Position numbers and translations under genes: made by a program. From positions 310,001 to 374,000 of the forward strand of contig JAGPXD010000001.1 of the NCBI GenBank assembly GCA_020746995.1: DNA of 64,000 nucleotides, written 5' to 3'. Shown here one piece after another: positions 21,620-33,842 of this stretch; the stretch's first letter is position 1, and each line of letters opens with the position of its first letter. The notes beneath the pieces are model-generated. The model did no database searches, was not told the origin of the DNA, and saw nothing but the letters and a program-made list of their open reading frames with translations. This DNA is from Plectosphaerella cucumerina (Eukaryota; Ascomycota; Sordariomycetes; Glomerellales; Plectosphaerellaceae).

Positions 21620-22320
21620 CACAGTTCTTAGAAGACTGCAGCACAACCATAGCGTGCCAGCTATAGGATCATCTGTCGAGCTGATTCGCCAATCGAGCTG
21701 CTTCATCAATCGAGCTGCTTCATCAATCGAGCTGCTTCACCAGTCGACCTGCTTCACCAGTCGACCTGCTTCACCAGTCGACCTGCTTCCCAATTGAGCT
21801 GTTTCCTCAGTTGAGCTGCTTTCTCAGTTGAGCTGCTTTACCAGTTGAGCTGCTTTACCAGTCGAACTACTCCGCTTAACATACTGCCATACCCTGGTGT
21901 AGAATTGGAGCTCGTAACGGGATTTACCCAATGGACCGCAGGCCCAAAAGCAGTCGTCATAGCACTCCGAGGGCTGGAGTCAAGAAGAGGTGGTCATGCG
22001 AAAGAATTGATTTGAGATGCTATCATCAACGTGAGAGGTGATTCCAGTTCAGGACCGCCCGACTAAAGATAAGAACAATGAAATACAACATGAGAACGCT
22101 CGCTAGAAATCCCCCACCGACGTCTTGCGCCGACGAGGTCCTGCCCTCGGCAGTATGCAGTCTACCCAAGCTGCGGCCGCTCCTCATCGTATTCCGAGAA
22201 TGCCATGATCGCTTGTAAAGAAACCCAAAAGAGAAATGTCTCGCTGTCTAGCGTCTTTCCCAACTCATGATCTTCGTATGCTTTCATGAGGTCTTGCGAT
22301 TGTGTGTCCCTTTGTCGTGT
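21620..22320. other. Intergenic region, convergent 3' flanks, holding a 17-bp array
   Basis: Separates the SDR gene from the minus-strand calpain gene. Apart from the tandem array nothing coding is seen. Confidence 0.6.
21675..21877. repeat. 17-bp tandem array, 12 units
   Basis: Unit consensus gtcgagctgcttcacca repeated 12 times with a strict 17-bp period, apart from one 16-bp unit at 21794. Units drift from atcgagctgcttcatca through gtcgacctgcttcacca to gttgagctgctttacca, so neighbouring copies are most alike. That pattern points to local unit-by-unit duplication. Confidence 0.92.
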
Positions 22321-25300
22321 CTAGCAAAGTTCTTTGTTCGACTCGAGGGGAGTGAAGACGCCTGGGGTGGAGGCGCCCGAGTCGAGCTTGTCGTACTCGG
22401 AGGAGTCGGTGCTCTTCTCCGAGCGGGAGTCCTCGTTGGATTCGGGAGTTTCGTCCTTCTTCTCCTCTTCTTCGGGCTCCTCTACGACGACCGCGGGTGC
22501 CGGCGTCGACTCTTCGGCGACCTTCTTGAGGGCAGGGTCCACCTTCTTCTTGCCCTTGATGATCATCTCGCCATCAGTGGCAACATCCGTCTCGACGACT
22601 TCGCGCTCGCCGCCAGCGTTGCTCTGAGCGTTGTCAATGTCGGCCTCGCCCTTCTTGCCCATGCCGCCCTGGGAGAGGTCATCTCCCTCGAGGACAACAA
22701 GCAGCTCGAGGTTCTCGTCCATCGAGTAGACGCGAATGCCAGCGATGCAGACCGCGTTCCAGGCAGGGGGAGCGTCCTCATCCTCAGTCTCGTAAATGGC
22801 GGACCTGGGCAATGGCGCGTTGGCCGGGCCGGCCCGGGTCTTCCGGATCAAGTCGTCGTCGCTGTACATCTGCTCCCAGTCGTCGATGGGCGAATCCGAC
22901 GAATCGCCATCGTACTGGACGATGCGCTTCTTGTGCTTGACTGTCTTCTTGCGACGAACGCGGGGCGGCGACGGGGAGCGCGACTCCTCTTCCGAATCGG
23001 AGGAATCTGCGCTAGGTGTGGCATCGTTGTTCGACTCGGCGTCCTGCTTGGGCGTGGCGGGCGCATCCTTGGCTTCGCCCTCCTTGCCCTCCAGCTCTTC
23101 AGGGAGGGCTTCAGGGGCCTTGGCCTCCGCTGCAGCCTCTTGAGAGGACTGCTCCTTGGAGGCGTCCTCCTTGGGTGCTTCCTCCTTAGGAGAATCGTCC
23201 TTAGGAGCGTCCTCCTTGGGAGAAGCCTCGGCCTGGGCTGCCTTTGCCTTCTTGGCCTTCTTGGCCTCCTTCTTGAGGCGCCTGGCCTCTTCAGCCCGCA
23301 GCTCCTCCTCCTCCAGGCGTCGCTCTTCTTCCTCGAGTCGCTGCTCCTCCTCCCTGAGAAGACGGTACTTCTCCTTCTTCTGCGCGTTCTTCTCGGCCTG
23401 GTCGGCCTTGATCTGGCGCAGGAGGTGGCGACGCTCCCATTCCTTGCGGCGATGCTTAGCACGGCACCCGCTGGCCTTCTGCTGCTCCTTCCGCTGGCGG
23501 AGGCGAGCAACTTCTTCGAGGTGGGCGGTGCCCTTGCTGTGGGCGAGATCATAGGCCTGGCCCACGTGCGCAAGCTTGTCGTTCTCGATGCGGCTCTTGC
23601 ACTCGCGCTTGACGACGTCCTCGACGGATTTCTCGTTGAGATCCCTCTCGGCAGTGACCATGACGTAGATGCTGTACTCGCCGGCGGGCATGTCAGGAAT
23701 CTCCACGGAAACGGAGCGGTCCATGAGGTAGTTCCCGTGCGACCGGACGATGTAGTCCTCGGCGTCGAGGCGGTCCTTCTCGTGAATGCGGAAGTTGAGG
23801 CGGAAGGTGTACTGGCCAGAGAGGCCCTTGAAGTAGCGGTTGTCCAGCTGAGAGAGCGACAGGACCAGAGGCGAGTCCTTGGTCAGCTTGATCTGGAACT
23901 TCTCGTGGTAGTGCGACCTCCACGGGACGTCGACGCCAATCCATCGCTGGGCGCAGCGCCAGTTGGGATCGCGGAAGAGGCGGGTGCGGTCAAAGTGCTG
24001 GAACTTCTTGAGGAAATCCTCGTAAGTGATCCAGAAGACCGAGTCATTACCGAATCGGTGGTCGAGCTCCTCGAGGGTCTCCTTGGTCCACTCCTTGGAA
24101 CCATCGGACCAGGCGCCCTCCCAGAGGCCCTTGCGGATCTTACCCCAAGGATTCCGCAGCTTCAGGAGCCTGGCCCCAGTCTTGGTGACGCGCGCATCGA
24201 GGAGGACGTAGGCATGGCCCTCGGAGATGCCATCACGGTCGCCGTAGCCGCACTCGAGCAGACCGGTCGAGAAGCCGAACATGAACTCCTCGTTCACCTT
24301 CATCAGCTCGTTGTCCCAGAAGCTGTCCAGGTCAAGAACATCAGCGAGAAGCATCTCGGTGGTGACACCGCCGGTCAGGTCTTCTGTGGCCTCGCCGGTC
24401 CAGCCGCCGCTCAGAGAGGCGTAGTCGCCGTGAGCCTTGGCGTAGGCCTTCTCGAGAAGAGGCACCCAGGTCTCGTTCTGGTCCTTGCACTGGGCAAAGA
24501 ACAGGGCCTGGGAGCCGGTCTGGTAGGTGTTGCGGTACACATGCTCCTGATCGTCGCGGTCGATTTGCTGGAACAGCTCGCGCTGCACGCTGCGGGAGTC
24601 CCAGGCAGGAGACTTGAGGTAGAGCTTGTCGTCAATGATGGAGTAGATCCATTCGCCATCTGCAGGGCAGTCTGGTTAGCAAAGAATCTCTCGCGCGGGG
24701 TTAGCGAAGGTGCTCACCTCTGTAGAAGACGAAGCCATAGATGCCGATGCGAGTATCGTACTCGACGCAGACGCGCTGCAGTCCGCCGGGCACATTCGCA
24801 AGTGAAGTGAGGGAGGCGATCAGCCAGCAATCGCCGAGGCTCCCCTGCTTGATGTCGTTGCCACTGGGGTTCTTCAGGAAGGTCGGGCTGTCGAAGATCT
24901 CGTGGACGCGCTTGACAGCCTTGGGAACGTTGGCATTGGCATTGGCGATGGACTTCCTGGAAATGTCCCACTTGGTGGTACCCAGGCTGTTCAGGCAGTG
25001 TCCCTTCTCCCACTTGAGATCCCAATCCTACAAAGCGCACAGGTCAGTTTCTGTAGCACGGCGCGTTTCCTCTGAAGGACTTACAAGATCCCAGCCCGGG
25101 TCTCTGTACCGAGTGTTGACTCTCCGGCACTCTTTGATGATCTTCTGGACCTTTCGGCGGCACTCCTCGACGGCACGTTCGTACCCGGCGTTGAGGAGCT
25201 CATTTGGCCTGTCGGAGCCAGCAGACGGGGCTACGGGATCGAACGGCAGCACAGAGACAGCCTTTGTGAATTTGCGCTTCTGGAAAGTCTTCCATATGTT

Positions 25301-25429
25301 GTTGATCGTAGCCTGAGGGGCAGGTCTGGGCTTCTTTCTCTTGCTCTTGCCGTCCGCGGTCGGAGGGGTGTATGCGACAGTGGGGCGACGAGGATCGTCT
25401 GACTCCTCCGAGGAGCTGTATCCGTGCAT
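22321..25429 (-). CDS. Calpain-like cysteine protease (family C2) with acidic/coiled-coil tail
   Basis: Exons 25429-25085, 25027-24718 and 24659-22321 (introns 57 and 58 nt) give 997 residues. The protease core spans about residues 116-410, with the complete triad C182 (GSLGDCWLIASL), H367 (ISEGHAYVLL) and N388 (LRNPWG). A C2-like/CBSW domain follows (about 420-570). Then come a long Arg/Lys/Glu coiled coil (~600-700), a low-complexity Lys/Glu/Ala/Pro/Ser region, and an acidic C-terminus. It should be an intracellular Ca2+-dependent protease. The tail is much longer than in the pH-pathway calpain PalB/Rim13, so I treat it as a separate fungal calpain. A likely 5'UTR intron lies at 25637-25690. 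A long complementary-strand ORF across exon 3 is a composition artefact. Confidence 0.9.
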
Positions 25430-28400
25430 GGTGTGTATGTTGTTTGAGGAGCGGAGGCGGGACTGTCGGTGTTGAGACTGGAGCAGGTCCGCGGGCCGGT
25501 CTGCCTAGCTTGTCGTGTATTGGTGGATGTCGGTTGGGTGGCTAGATGTCTCCCAGTACGTGTACAGGGGATTTGTATCGCGTAATCGCAAGAATGGGAG
25601 ATGATGCGAAGTGAACGAGGGCAAGTCTCTTGATTTCTAGCCATGCGCGTGTTAGTCTAGAACGTAGACATCGTCGTTGAGGACACTTACCTGGACTGCC
25701 GAGTAGAAACACCAAGCAATGCGTATGCGGTCAAAGGAAGGCCGGGACGGAGGGGAGGGGGAGAAAGGTAGGGGAGAGCCAAGGACGGAAAGGGGGAGGA
25801 GGCCAGCAGACTATATAGATAGGCCAGAGAGAAGGGGTCCACGGGGTGCCGCCGAGGGGGTGGGGGATGCAACGGGACTCGTTCGACAGCCTCGTCGGAC
25901 TTCTCAGGATAGAAGCCGGGCTGCGAGTACCCTTGGCCTGTACCGGGAGGGTAGGGGTTCAACCGGCGGTGCGAACTGGGTCGCTGCGCCGGCTTGTCAC
26001 TGCCCCATCATGCCGCCGACGCAGCCGACGGGACTGGGCAGGGAAGGGGACGGTCTCCCAAGGACGGGACCCTGAAGCCGGGGTCATCTTGGCGCCAGTG
26101 GGTCGTGAAGCAGATCCAAGGGGTGGTGGGCGCATGGGTCCTCGAGTCGGCCGTTGCGGGCGGGCGCAAGTTTGGCGGCTGGATGGATGGTGAAAGTCGA
26201 CGGGCAGGGAGATTTCGGAGGGACGGAGGATGGGAGTCAGAACAGAGTCCCCCAGGTGGAGATTCGACGAGTCCCAGGGAGACAAGGCTTACCGTCTGCG
26301 GGTCCGGCTCGGGGAAGACTTGTCGCACAGGTTCAAGTTAGAACCCCCCCCTTTTCCCGTAGCGTGCGGCGCCCACGCCGCGTGGTGGCACCCGCGACTC
26401 GTACCGGGATCTGTTCTGGAGAGTGTGCTGCGTCCGTGATGGAGGGGGTCCAGAGGGATTGTCAGGGTCCTGGTCCCCTGTTTTTGCCCGTGAGGGAGCT
26501 GCTCCCCAATTCCCCTTTCCGTCCGACGCGATAGGTCGGCAGCCTGCGGTGATGAGCCCGAGAGATGGGGCTCGACCATCAGCTGGGTCGAGATGGGGAG
26601 GGGACTCTTTGTCCACTTTGTCGCGCATCCATGGGAGTCAACCACCCAGGGATGCGAATGACATGTTCGTAGAATGCCCTCCCAGAGCGAAGGTTGCCTC
26701 GTGCATAGTGGGATCATTCAGGCATCTGAGGCAACAGGCAGCAGACTGCCATCAGCCGCCTCGGTATCCTCAAACGGACGCGAACGAAGGCCTCCCACCC
26801 TCCAACGGCCCCCAGACTGGCGAAGCCCCCCGGCCGATAGATTTGAAAACCACCAATCCACCTCGGCCCAAGCCATGCCATGCCCGTAAAGTTGGTCAGC
26901 CTGCATGGGAATCCTACTCGTAAGGCTTTCCAGCCATCCGGGGTATCATGGGTCGGCAGGCTGTTGAGGCAGCCGGTGGCTGCGCAAGCGGGTCGACTCA
27001 CAGGCGCTGGGCCGCGTCGTCTCCTGATGCGGTTGCTACGCCAGCCTGGCTTACTGAGGTGACGAGAGCAGCTTGGCCGACTTTGTCCGCGGTGTCTTCG
27101 TGAGGCACCTCCTCTTTTCTGTTTCTTGTCAGCCGCTTTTCACTTCCGGAGAGGGCATGGAGCGTCTCGGGATCGGCGAGGCCACGGGGACTCGTCGTTT
27201 GGGGCGTCAGGGCGTTGCTGTGTCTCTTGCGTTATCAGCGGGCGGAGCTCTTGCTTGATCCATCATGGGGAATGCCCCCATCAACGTCCAGAAGCGCGGG
27301 GGTGTGCTCCGCTATTGCCGTTGCAGGACTGGGCCAGGACCCTCGTCCCGATTCCGGTGCAGATCCGATAGCTGCTGTGGATGCTGCCGCCGCCGCCCTG
27401 GTTGACGACTGGAGGATGTTTTCCGTGAGAGCCGAACGTGAAGACTAATAGCATCAAGCCGTCAGCTCGCTCAAACGCCCCAGCAACATGGCAAGTGGTC
27501 ACTGGCCGATGCATATGCTGGGGAACCTGTCGCCGGCCGGCACGGAGGAGGCTATCACGCATGATGCATACGAAGAAGGGCTGCCAAGCAGTGCGTGGCG
27601 CCTCAGAACGACACTGCTGAACATTATTTATGCTGCCACCGTCTCCGTGTGCACGGGGTCTCTGGGGTGCCAACGCAGGCAGGCCCAACGTGTCTGGTGA
27701 CCATGCTGGCGGGCTGGAGTCTCGAACCCGGATGGTGGGCAGCAGCGACAAGGACGCGAAGTCGTGCTCTTTCGTCTCCTTTGCTCACGAAGCGCCCTTC
27801 TCCTCTCGCCCTCCATCAGCCGTCAGGTCAGGGGGAGGTGACATTCGTCGACCCGAGCGCAGGGGGGTGCAAAGGTACAGCTCCCAACAAACAAGGGCAG
27901 ATAGGGGATGGCTAATGACCACTCTGGCAGAACTGCTTATCGCCGCTATCGCCAAGGTAGGCCAGGCCTGTACTTTGGATCTCGGTGGCTCTGGCGTGAT
28001 CTCGTGGCATACCGCTCTTCCCCTTTTTGAAACGACACCACTGAATCGCGTCGCGTGTGATGCGGATCTGGCGGCCTGGGCAGCTAGCGGTGAATGTGGA
28101 TGGACCCTGAAATTCGGGTATTGGGGACCAGCGGGACCTCGTGGCAAAATAGCAGAGAAAACAGGGGCGGACTCGGAAGGGGTTGCGATCCGCCAGGGGC
28201 GCTGCCAGTGCAGTCTGCGCTGCGGCTCGGGTGGTGGTTGTCGGCGTTTTTGCCAGAGGGGGGCGGCTGGCGGTACTGTTTGTCCTACTGCACAGGTGGC
28301 CAAAACAGAAGCAAGGGAGTCCAGTCCGCTCCGAATCAGCGGGTTGTAGCTGCGACTCTGCACGGGCACCGCTGAAGCCCGGGGACGCTGGTACCCCATA

Positions 28401-29493
28401 CTCGCAAGCACTGGAGATCGGCAAGTCGGAGACGGGGGGTCTACTTACCCGGAGATTCGAAGACGCCCTATCCCGGCAGGGGCCCAGCGGACTCGAGACC
28501 GCGAGTCGCCAGCCGTGTTTCTGTTGCCACGCTGACTCGAGAACAATGCCCTTTCTCCGACAGGTGTCCGGAAGTGCAGGGCGAGGAAACGGCTTTCTCC
28601 TTCGGACGGACAGAATTCCAGGGTCACGGATGCTCTCGAGGCAGATTTGACGGACTTCGAGAAGCCTTCTAGGGTCGTCTGACGAGAAGGTCGCGGTCGG
28701 CATTGGGAATGTTCGATTGTCCTGGTCCTCGCTGGCACACCGAGGTGACAGAGCGGTGTGCACCTCCAAGCATCCAAGGTTGTCGCCAATGCAGGCGAAT
28801 GTCACTGGCGGGGCCGAGGCCGGCCCATTGATTCTGATTCCTCGGTCAATGCAGTCCTCGTATGCCAGCGACGGGGGCCTGATCACCTTCCGCTTCGTTC
28901 CTGCAGATATCCCTGCCATGGGCATCCCCAGGACTGACGGGGAACAACCAGCCATCTGACCGCGTGTTCTGGTCGCTGTCGTCCAAGGGCAGGCTGGCTG
29001 CTGCACTGTTCCCGCTGGCGCCATTCATCTTCTCTTGCCAAGTGGCGCTGGTGATCGGGTCCTCGGCGTTCGGCAGACGAGAGGTCCGAAATCGGGAGGA
29101 AAATCGTAGGTAACCGAATGTTTGATGGTTCACGGCCAGATGGCCTTTGTCGGAGGTGTCGGTCTTCGGTCTGTTTGTGAGGTGAAGGGGGGAGTCATTC
29201 GGAATCCCCGAATTTCTGACTCGTTCTGCTTAATTCGGTCAAACGTGTCGCGCCGTCTGTTGTCAGGCAAGTGCCATGGAGGACCGTTCCTTCCGACGAA
29301 CCTGCTATGTTCGGTGTGGGTCGTGGCCAATTCGGTGAGACCGCCAAAATGTACCGACCGTGACGCGTTCTGAAATGGGCCTCGCCGAGGTTTAGGTTCT
29401 TCATCCACCAACATTACCAATCCATTCGTCAATCCGCCTTGTCTGCTGCTCGACAGCTGCACCCTGCAATCTTTCTCTTACATTCGATCTGTT
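25430..29493. other. Gene-empty region of about 4 kb
   Basis: GC-rich sequence between the calpain promoter and the 3' end of the nickel permease gene. A plausible 54-nt 5'UTR intron of the calpain transcript (donor gtaagt at 25690, acceptor at 25637, ctaac branch site) lies at its left end. A 370-codon minus-strand frame (27912-29024) exists but has no recognisable domain. No tRNA, repeat or mobile element is evident. Confidence 0.5.
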
Positions 29494-30759
29494 CTACCCA
29501 TCGACCAGAAAACGTCTACCTCCCCCGAGCAAAGGCTCCTCCGACTGCCTGCCCTCCGGCTCGTCGCCATCTCCGACTGTCCGCAAGTGAGGCTCCGCGT
29601 GCAAACGCCGCTCGATGCGCCGCCTCCATGGCCGATAAACAACCACAGACCCGACGCCAATGACGATAAACATGCCGCAGATGCACGCTCCGATGATGTC
29701 GAAACTGTCCCCAATCGCCTCGATGAAGTCCCAGAATCCGCCCTCCAGATCGCAAAGGTTTTGGATCAGGGTCAACAGCTGTACCAGTCCAATGAATGCC
29801 GACACGAACACGGTGATGCCGGTCAGAACAATCGAGTAATACAAGATGGCGATGTGGTCCCGCGAGAAGGCCTTCGACGTGTACAACGCCATCATGAGGG
29901 CGCCGTCTGTGGTGTCGAGCATGCACATGCCGGCTGGGAAAGTCAGCGAGGGCGCCTGAAGGACACAGAATGCATTACACGTACCAGTGAAGAGTATGGG
30001 GAAGATGAGGATCAACCAGATGTTGGTGCCTTGCGCCCCATGGACGCTGGAGAGCCCGAGGATTGCAATCTCCGAGCTCGTGTCGAAGCCCAGGCCGAAG
30101 AGGACTCCCAGCGGGAACATCTTCCAAGGGCGATCCACAACCCTGAAGACCTTCTTGAAGATGCTGGACAGGAAACCCTCGCCCTCGAGCTTCAGATTCT
30201 GCGCAGCATCGTCTTCTGAGGCAGTGTCGTCGCTCTCATGACCTTCAACGGCATCGGCCCTGGCCCTAGCCCTCTCCTCCTCAAGATTCTCTCGCAGCCT
30301 CTGCACAAGCCTGTGGAGAACCCAGCCGTTGCCCGCGCTGAGGATGAGGAGGAACGCGGCACTGACAGCCGTGCCGACGATGTTGCCCACCCGGGCCAGG
30401 CCATCGAACCTGTCGCGAAGCGCGCCAGATGTGGCAGCAACCACGACACAGGTAACAATGACGACCGTGCTATGACCAAGCGAAAAGAATGTGCCCACTG
30501 AGACAGGCCGCTGGCCGGTAGCAATCAGCCGCCGGGTCATCAAGTCGATGGCTGAGATGTGATCCGCGTCCAGTGCATGACGGAGGCCGAGGACGTAAGA
30601 CAAAGCGGCCGGGGACAGCAGCTTTGGTTGGCGCAAGAGGATGAGGATCGTCAAGATCCAGAGCCCGACGTTGACGCTGACGAGGAAGCCGATGATACGG
30701 ATGGACTGCGGGGGTAGATCCCGCAGGACCGGGGGCGTTGGAAAGCGTAGACGAGCCAT
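29494..30759 (-). CDS. Nickel/cobalt permease (NiCoT family)
   Basis: Exons 30759-29985 and 29933-29494 give 404 residues. The family signature RHALDADHISAID (metal-binding H61, D65, H67 region in TM2) is intact, as are FFSLGHSTVV, LGFDTSSEIA and LFTAGMCMLDTTDG. The protein takes up Ni2+ or Co2+ across the plasma membrane, probably to supply urease. Eight membrane segments are expected; a hydrophilic loop with an acidic patch (ESDDTASEDD) lies between the halves. The 51-nt intron (29984-29934) is a multiple of three with no stop, so the unspliced frame is also open. Splicing is inferred because it restores the conserved LFTAGMCML motif, while retention inserts 17 residues into it. Confidence 0.92.
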   Translation of the reverse strand: MARLRFPTPPVLRDLPPQSIRIIGFLVSVNVGLWILTILILLRQPKLLSPAALSYVLGLRHALDADHISAIDLMTRRLIATGQRPVSVGTFFSLGHSTVVIVTCVVVAATSGALRDRFDGLARVGNIVGTAVSAAFLLILSAGNGWVLHRLVQRLRENLEEERARARADAVEGHESDDTASEDDAAQNLKLEGEGFLSSIFKKVFRVVDRPWKMFPLGVLFGLGFDTSSEIAILGLSSVHGAQGTNIWLILIFPILFTGTCNAFCVLQAPSLTFPAGMCMLDTTDGALMMALYTSKAFSRDHIAILYYSIVLTGITVFVSAFIGLVQLLTLIQNLCDLEGGFWDFIEAIGDSFDIIGACICGMFIVIGVGSVVVYRPWRRRIERRLHAEPHLRTVGDGDEPEGRQSEEPLLGGGRRFLVDG

Positions 30760-31896
30760 CTTGCTGAACTTCGCTTAAAAATTTCGGCGATGGACAGCTG
30801 CCAAACAAAAGACCAGCTCTGCCAGCGAGGTGACCAGAGGACTGAGAATTACAGAAAACCGCGCGTGAGCGTCGGTGAGGTTCGAAGTTCATTGCCGCTG
30901 GTCATCAACCCCCTCAACCCCGCCGATAGCTTCTTCGCCTCCGGGCGCCCTGCGGGGTGGCCTCCGGGCGGCCACCGGCCGGAAGACGTGATGACTCATC
31001 AGCAAGAGTCGAACAGCTGCCACCAGGTGGAGACTCTCTTGATGGCAACAACGGTCACCGAGTTCGATGAAAGCCTCTCAGCACGAATCCGAATCACGAA
31101 GCCATGATGTCTAAGGGCTGGCTCTTGGCTTCGAACTGGCCCGGGGATCATGTTTACATATCTGACAGCTACAAGAAGGTTCAGGCTTCCATCATGCCGA
31201 CTTGTGGGCCACCATTACCAACCCGAAGTTCGCACTCGCTCCGAAGTACGACCCTGCATTTCGCTGTCCGAGAAGCTATCCGACCCGAGCGATGCCAAGG
31301 ACCATCATCACAGCCTCAATCAATGGATACTAAGCGCCGGCACATCTTCGTATTGGGTTCCGTTTGCCAGCCTATTCGAGATTTCGAAGATTCCTCCACC
31401 CGTTCAGGGGTATTTCACCGGGGCTGTCAGCCAGCCAGCCCCTTCGGACCTCCTGGTACGCCGCTCACTTCGGCACGATCGGATACTCTCTATTGCCACG
31501 GCTGCTGCCTCCTTGCTCCATCTTGGCGATTGAAAGGGGCTGCGAGTACGCAACTGTCTTGGCAGCCCAGCGGCTAATTCTGGAACCTCCTGCACTTCGT
31601 GTACCTGTCTCAGCTGGGCTGAGCCGGTGCCCCTGACGAGCTTGTGGATGTTCCCACATTCCCTACATCACCTCCTATAATGACTCTCCGTACTTTCTGC
31701 CCGGCACTTATGACCCATAAACTCCTTCCATGGCAGATGTCTATGATATCCTCCAGCTTTCTTTCAGTCTCTTCTGCACCTCACGGCCTTTCAGTTCGCC
31801 CTCCAAACTCCTTCCCTTCTCTTGTCAACCAGACCAATCCATCGATCTAGTCTTGCATACTTGAGCACCATCTCATCCTTTCTCTACTTGCTCGCC
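30760..31896. other. Divergent intergenic region between the nickel permease and the first RTA1 gene
   Basis: About 1.1 kb that must hold both promoters. Overlapping frames at 31104-31640 show no recognisable protein. A short GC-rich imperfect palindrome lies near 30940-30980. Confidence 0.5.
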
Positions 31897-32996
31897 ATGG
31901 CAAGCAGCTCAAACGACACCTTCCACCCCAGCTTCGGAAACTGTCCCCAAGTATCCGACATCTGTCCTGTCGAAGCCACCATCTACGGCGACTACTTCAC
32001 AACTAGCGCATGTACCGCTTTCGCCTTCGCCTACGCCGTTCTGATTCTTTCGCAAGCATACTACGCGGGCAAAGGCACGTCATGGACTTACACAATATGG
32101 CTCGGCATCGGAACGATCTTCGAGCTCGCCGGCTACTCCGCACGAATCATCATGTCCTACAACCCTTGGATCTTCGAAGCGTTCCTGGTTCAGAACATGA
32201 CCCTCATGCTCGGCCCGACCTTCACCGCCGCTGCGACATCCGTAACTTTCAAGTTCCTCGTCTTGTGGTACGGTGAGCAGTGGTCTGTCGTGAGACCAAA
32301 GCTCGTTCCATACATCTTCGTTGGCTCGGACTTCGTCTCTATCATGATCCAGTCTGCAGGGGGTGGCTTGGCAGCTGCATCCTCAGATGGCAGCAACCCA
32401 AGCATGGCAAATCTCGCCAACACATTGATGATCGGGGGCGTCATATTCCAGGTCGTCAACATGGTGGCATGTGGCGGGCTGATGGTCCTTTTCTGGCACC
32501 GTAGACGCAAGGGGGAGATGTCCGGCCTGACGAAGATCGAATCAAGCACCGCCAGGTTGTGGAACCCCAGTACATCACAGGTCAATCTCGTCGGAGGTGT
32601 TGAGAAGGGCGTCTCACGCGGTACTGCCGAAGAGAAGAAACGGATGAGGATCTATGTCTGGAGCATCACGGTCGCCTACATCGCCATCCTCATTCGCTGC
32701 ATCTACCGGTAAGTCCAGAAGGTCTCTTTCCGGGCAGCGCATTCGTTAACGAGGCTTCCAGAGTTCCTGACATGATTTCTGGGTACGGGAGCGACCTCCA
32801 GAAGATGGAAACACTCTTTTTGGCCCTCGACGGTGCGGTGATCCTAGTTTCAACCGCCATCCTCACTTTTGTTCACCCAGCCACCTTCTTCCCTTACATG
32901 ACTCGCCAGACACCGAAGCAGGTCGAGGCGAAAACTGCCTTGCTCGATCCGACATCATACCAGCCGGCAACTTATGAGATGGGACTGCTGCGCTGA
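31897..32996 (+). CDS. RTA1-like seven-TM protein 1
   Basis: Exons 31897-32708 and 32762-32996 give 348 residues. Seven hydrophobic segments and motifs such as CPVEATIYGDYF, GYSARIIMSYNPW, LGPTFTAAA and FVSIMIQSAGGG identify the RTA1 family (fungal lipid-translocating-exporter-like proteins). Members confer tolerance to 7-aminocholesterol or sphingoid bases in yeast. The C-terminus ends with a hydrophilic tail after FFPYMTRQ. The splice site sits in the same codon (IY-R) as in the neighbouring paralog, evidence of common descent. It is the first of two tandem, co-directional RTA1 genes. The chosen ATG precedes a typical short extracellular N-terminus; upstream in-frame codons lack an ATG. Confidence 0.9.
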
Positions 32997-33842
32997 GGAT
33001 CGCTACAGTCAGCTACCAGTGGTGTCTTCATGTCCAACAGGCCTAAGACCGCATGACAAAGGGGCCGCGAGAAAATGTCCCTCGGTGAGTCAAGACCGAG
33101 GGGAGCTTTCTTTGAAGCCGTGCAGATGTTGAAACTCGAGACAGGCCACCTGCGTTGTACTCAAGGATCGTTTGTCACCTTTGTACTTAGATCTTATTTG
33201 AGCTCGAATTAATGTGGGCAATAACGAGTATGGAACTTTACTGTTCGATGCCTCCGAGTCCATGGAGAAGCAGCACCAAATGCTTGGCTAGTTCATGTTA
33301 TGCTACCAAACTATCAGTGCTCGCCCTTGTCAGCCTAGGGCTTCTAGATTTCTCTGCCAAGACAGGCCAACTTGGACAGGTACGTATAGACCTCGGCTTC
33401 GTACAGCTCGGACTTGGTACGAAGTCCAGCTGGGCCCCACGACGCCAGCCACGCTCGTTGTCTTGGCTCATTGTCTTGATACCAAGAAAGACAGATCTGG
33501 GTACAGAAGGAGGAAATAATCAAGCCAAGATGGCTGTGCAATGTCCCTGTTTTTGCCCAGATCCATAAATCAGTTTACATCACATGAAGATCGCTCCCGT
33601 CGTACATGAGTGCGATACGTCCGAGGAGCAACTCTTGGCTGATGGCTTGGCCTTTCAGCACTCTCCTTCGTCGTATCTAATAAAAGCCACCTTCCCTCAG
33701 AATGAACGGGTAAGCAGAAAGCTACCTGAGTACACCACGAGCGTTCCTTCTCTCGACAGCGAACTAGGGTCCCATCGCCAGCCAGTCCGTCCTCCATTTC
33801 AATCAACGACCGAACAAGACCAGCAACCGAAGGACAACCGGC
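32997..33842. other. Spacer between tandem RTA1 genes
   Basis: About 850 bp. It contains a small hairpin (ccctcggt...accgaggg, near 33078-33102) and nothing coding that I can support. A 235-codon frame starting at 33584 overlaps the second gene out of frame and is a shadow. Confidence 0.5.

Noticed and set aside
21675..21877. CRISPR-like array
   Set aside because: Units are contiguous with no unique spacers, and the genome is eukaryotic; this is a minisatellite.
22267..24810. 847-codon open frame on the plus strand
   Set aside because: It lies exactly antisense to calpain exon 3. Biased third positions and the low-complexity Glu/Lys region remove stops on the other strand; the minus strand has the full catalytic triad.
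27912..29024. 370-codon frame on the minus strand
   Set aside because: No domain, composition like random GC-rich sequence, and competing frames on the other strand.
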